Shown here: one piece after another, positions 60,972 to 64,000 of the stretch
How the letters are laid out: every line of letters starts with the position of its first letter
How positions within the stretch are numbered: position 1 is the first letter of the stretch
Assembly: GCF_039832105.1 (NCBI RefSeq)
Contig: NZ_JBDOHS010000010.1
Location: 1-64,000, forward strand
Reading direction: 5' to 3'
Source: Dorea_A sp016295505
GTDB taxonomy: Bacteria > Bacillota > Clostridia > Lachnospirales > Lachnospiraceae
DNA length: 64,000 bases
Made by a program: the position numbers and the translations under genes
Notes under the pieces: generated by a model
Told to the model about the DNA's origin: nothing
What the model saw: only the letters and a program-made list of their open reading frames with translations
The model's database searches: none

Positions 60972-63900
60972 ATGAAAAAACATGTCAAGAAAATTCTTTC
61001 GTGGATGTTAGTTCTGTGTATGACATTTGGATCCGTGTCGTTGAATGCGTATGCGACAGGAACAGATGGATCTCCAGAAACATCCTCAGAAGAACAAACA
61101 GAAGGCAATGACACAGAAGTTACTGAAGAATATACTCCGTCAACGCTGTCATTGACTATGGGTACAAAGCCTGCAGACGGAACAACTACCGGTAATCCTT
61201 TTGTAAAAGGAACGGCAGGAAGCAACAGCTTCCGTATTCCGGCTATGGTAACATTGAGTAATGGAACCATTGTCGCAGCGGCTGATGCACGTTGGAATAC
61301 GACTTATGACGGCGGAGGTCTGGATACAATCGTATCTTACTCTACAGACAATGGAGCTAACTGGAACTATACATTTGCCAACTATCTGGGAGATAATGGA
61401 AATGTATACAATGGCTCCGGTTCCACAGCATTTATCGACCCGGCTTTGGCAACAGATGGTGAAACAGTATACATGCTGACAGACCTGTATCCTTATGGAG
61501 TGGCTCTGAATGGATCTGGAAATACGGCACCTTCCACAGCAGTTGGATTTAATAGTGATGGTACACTGAAACTGGCAGCAGCGGGATCCAGCACATACAA
61601 TTATTATCTGAAAGATGGACAGATCTATGACAGCAGTAATAATGTTGTTAGTGGATATACAGTTGATGCCTATTTTAACATTAAAGGAACGAATTGTGAT
61701 ACGAATCTGTTCTTCTCTGATTCTCCATATCAGGTAGTTCGTACCGGTTATCTGTATCTGACAAAATCTACAGATGGCGGTAAGACATGGTCAGAACCGG
61801 CCTTGATCCCGAATGTGAAGACAAGCAGTGAACAGGTATGCCTGGCAGGACCGGGACGTGGTCTGGTGACAAGTAAAGGGACAATTATTTTCCCGGTTTA
61901 CAGTTATAATGGAAGTGCTGATTCTCAGTGTATGGGGTTCATTTATTCTGCGGATAGCGGGGCAACATGGACAAGATCTTCGGAGGCAACTTCGAGTAAG
62001 TGGAGTTCGGAAGCAGCTGTTGTGGAACTGAAAGATGGTACCCTTAGATTCTTCTACCGTAATGGAGAGAGTAAGCTGTATTATGTGGATTATGCCAATA
62101 GTGCATGGGGAACGCCTGTGAATACGGGTATTGCAACCAATTCCAATACACAGATATCCGCTATCAAGTACTCCAAGACGGTTGGTGGTAAAGACGTCAT
62201 ACTGGTATCCTGTCCGACTGGTTCTGGTAGTAATGGATCTAATAGTAGCAGTGCAAGTGCCAGATTAAACGGTAAGATTTTTGTGGGTTATGTAAATACC
62301 GATAATACTATGAGTTGGCAGAGTGATAAGGCGATCTCTGTTACGTCTAATAACAGTCAGTTTATGTATTCATGTCTGACAGAGCTATCAAATGGTAAGG
62401 TAGCTATTCTGTATGAAAATCAGGAAAGTGCATGGGGAACCGGTGATAATTGCTATTACACCATGGATTTTCAGACGTATGATCTGGGATTAGATGTGGA
62501 TTCTGAGAATGCGGGAACGGAGAATGGCTCAACGATAACAGATGAAACAACCCAAACGGTAGTTACAGCTCCAGGTGGTAAAGAATTGACCAGTATCGAC
62601 GTGAAAGAGGCTCAAGTGAATGGACTTGCAGGTAAGACTTATGTGGCTTATGATATTACGTTAAATGATAGTTCATATACAGATTCTGCGGATGTATCTA
62701 TTGTATTACCTAACGATATGAAAGACCTTAATGAGAAGCAACTGACAGGTTTTACAGTTAATACAAACGGTAGTTTAACATTTACGGAAGGGAAATTAAA
62801 GGATGGAGTTTATACCTTCACAGCACCACATTTCTCTGTACAGGGTGTGTTGAGTCTGGAGGATATAAGCACAAAAGATGTTATGTTGTATGTCGGAGAT
62901 TCCGAGACTGTTACGGATGATACTGGAAATTATTCAAGCAATTATACTAATCCTAATGCAATAATTGCAACTATGCAAGTGAAAGGGGAAGACGGTCAGA
63001 AAGGCGGAAAGAAGTATACTGAAGCCAGTGTTACCTGTGATACTTTGATTAGTAGTAATAAAAGTAACTGGACAACTGTAAGTGGATATTATTATACTCC
63101 AGATGGCACTAATTATTATCCGGTATATGCAAAGCGCAGTTCTAGTTGGAGTTGGAGCGGTAGGTCCTATACTTATACTTGGGGGTATTCTATAACGAGT
63201 TCTACCAGTAATGTAACTCAGATTGGTACGCAATCAACGAAAGATACTTCTTCAATAGCAAATATTACTGTTTATACGCAGTCAACAACGGATCCAGTTC
63301 CTGCTTCTACAACAATTACTTTTACAGGTGTTGCTGCCGGTGAGACTACAGCTATTGTAGGAACAACTCTGTATAATATTACAGTCAAACGAAAGACAGA
63401 GACTGTGTCAATATCTGTTGGAGGCACTGCCACTTATACAGACAGCACAGTAGCATCCGGTGTAACGAATTCGAATTCATCTGTGGTAAAAACAGAGGTG
63501 AAAGATGATGAGATTACCTTTACTGGGCTGAAAGATGGTACGGCAAAGGTTACAACAGCGGGAGTTGAATACAATGTGACCGTCAATGATGGTACCCCTA
63601 TTTCTATCAAAGAAAACGAAACAACAATCATATCAGTTGATCTGAATAATGGAGAAACAGTGACATGGTCCAGTGCAGATAGTAATTATGTAGGTGTGGC
63701 TGGCAAGTACGATACTTCTGCGGAAGCTTATACCAATGAAGCAATCCTCGCAGGACAGAATGTTACAGACAGTCCGGTAACTGTAACTGCTACCATAAAA
63801 GATGCGGATGGCAATGTTGTCAGAACTGCCAAATGGCTGGTAACAGTCACAGAAGGAGATGCAGATACCAATACAACTTCCAAGGATATTTACTTCAATA

Positions 63901-64000
63901 TCAATACGATCGAAAATTGTACAGTTTATTATTCAATCAATGGTGGCGAACTGATTCCGGTTAACGGAACAGGTGTTACAACCGGTAATTGGACAGAAAA
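60972..64000 (+). CDS. Secreted GH33 sialidase, incomplete at the window edge
   Basis: At least 1009 residues, frame open to the end. A Sec signal peptide ends near residue 27 (NAYA). The GH33 domain has the FRIP motif (residues 87-90) and three Asp boxes: STDNGANW (from 124), STDGGKTW (266) and SADSGATW (326). This should release sialic acid from host glycans outside the cell. From about residue 520 there are several Ig-like/bacterial-surface repeats rich in Thr and Ser; the anchoring end is not in the window. No CBM40 precedes the catalytic domain. GGAGGT leads the ATG. Confidence 0.9.
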   Translation, partial: MKKHVKKILSWMLVLCMTFGSVSLNAYATGTDGSPETSSEEQTEGNDTEVTEEYTPSTLSLTMGTKPADGTTTGNPFVKGTAGSNSFRIPAMVTLSNGTIVAAADARWNTTYDGGGLDTIVSYSTDNGANWNYTFANYLGDNGNVYNGSGSTAFIDPALATDGETVYMLTDLYPYGVALNGSGNTAPSTAVGFNSDGTLKLAAAGSSTYNYYLKDGQIYDSSNNVVSGYTVDAYFNIKGTNCDTNLFFSDSPYQVVRTGYLYLTKSTDGGKTWSEPALIPNVKTSSEQVCLAGPGRGLVTSKGTIIFPVYSYNGSADSQCMGFIYSADSGATWTRSSEATSSKWSSEAAVVELKDGTLRFFYRNGESKLYYVDYANSAWGTPVNTGIATNSNTQISAIKYSKTVGGKDVILVSCPTGSGSNGSNSSSASARLNGKIFVGYVNTDNTMSWQSDKAISVTSNNSQFMYSCLTELSNGKVAILYENQESAWGTGDNCYYTMDFQTYDLGLDVDSENAGTENGSTITDETTQTVVTAPGGKELTSIDVKEAQVNGLAGKTYVAYDITLNDSSYTDSADVSIVLPNDMKDLNEKQLTGFTVNTNGSLTFTEGKLKDGVYTFTAPHFSVQGVLSLEDISTKDVMLYVGDSETVTDDTGNYSSNYTNPNAIIATMQVKGEDGQKGGKKYTEASVTCDTLISSNKSNWTTVSGYYYTPDGTNYYPVYAKRSSSWSWSGRSYTYTWGYSITSSTSNVTQIGTQSTKDTSSIANITVYTQSTTDPVPASTTITFTGVAAGETTAIVGTTLYNITVKRKTETVSISVGGTATYTDSTVASGVTNSNSSVVKTEVKDDEITFTGLKDGTAKVTTAGVEYNVTVNDGTPISIKENETTIISVDLNNGETVTWSSADSNYVGVAGKYDTSAEAYTNEAILAGQNVTDSPVTVTATIKDADGNVVRTAKWLVTVTEGDADTNTTSKDIYFNINTIENCTVYYSINGGELIPVNGTGVTTGNWTE

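Overview
The window looks like a chromosomal segment of a gut Firmicute of the Lachnospiraceae (Ruminococcus/Mediterraneibacter-like). This is inferred from AGGAGG-type ribosome binding sites, Firmicute promoters (TTGaca/TATAAT, often extended -10), moderate GC that drops in the glycosyltransferase block, PqqD/radical-SAM peptide genes, Rpn nucleases and a secreted sialidase. No rRNA or tRNA gene was seen, so the species is not fixed.

Layout. (1) 0.2-5.7 kb: purine operon with an NCS2 permease, a three-subunit molybdenum xanthine-dehydrogenase-family enzyme and a MobA/MocA-like cofactor nucleotidyltransferase. (2) 5.9-7.2 kb: two-gene toxin-antitoxin-like pair with a Panacea/DUF4065 antitoxin; the second gene seems to start at ATT. 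(3) 7.3-9.0 kb, minus strand: three exported or membrane-anchored proteins of unknown function. (4) 9.3-34.9 kb: one long surface-polysaccharide operon. It holds an apparently complete UDP-di-N-acetylbacillosamine route (PglF/E/D-like) with a PglC-like initiating transferase, an apparently complete WbpA/B/D/E-like route to a UDP-diacetamido-uronic acid, eleven glycosyltransferases, a Wzy/ligase-like membrane protein, a Wzm/Wzt ABC exporter, a VanZ-like protein and a small S24/S26 peptidase. (5) 35.0-37.6 kb, minus strand: a UDP-glucuronate epimerase-like gene and a UDP-glucose dehydrogenase fused to an N-terminal XRE-type HTH domain. A perfect 11-bp inverted repeat overlaps the divergent promoter. 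(6) 37.8-40.8 kb: the divergent operon with a GT2, a NTP_transf_5-type nucleotidyltransferase and a UPF0489 protein.

(7) 41-52.6 kb is accessory DNA: an NB-ARC-like STAND ATPase with TPR-like repeats, a partly duplicated Rpn nuclease cluster with structured leaders and a stand-alone C-terminal Rpn fragment, a signal peptidase I, a metallophosphoesterase, a PqqD protein overlapping a MalT/LuxR-type STAND regulator, and another Rpn nuclease. (8) 53.0-57.3 kb, minus strand: three overlapping tyrosine recombinases (a RIT-type recombinase trio) and a fourth tyrosine recombinase. (9) 57.5-60.9 kb: a compact RiPP-like cluster of PqqD with a leader-like N-terminal extension, a lipoprotein, an 81-residue four-Cys precursor candidate, an HprK-like kinase and a radical SAM/SPASM enzyme. 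(10) 61 kb to the window edge: a large secreted GH33 sialidase, truncated by the window.

The genes suggest a cell investing in surface chemistry: it builds a complex acetamido-sugar polysaccharide, exports it, and secretes a glycan-degrading sialidase. Mobile and defence-type genes lie between these functions. The strongest candidates for under-described biology are the RiPP-like cluster with its PqqD leader mimic, the HTH-UDP-glucose dehydrogenase fusion with its putative operator, and the Rpn cluster with SD-sequestering leaders and a split-off C-terminal ORF.
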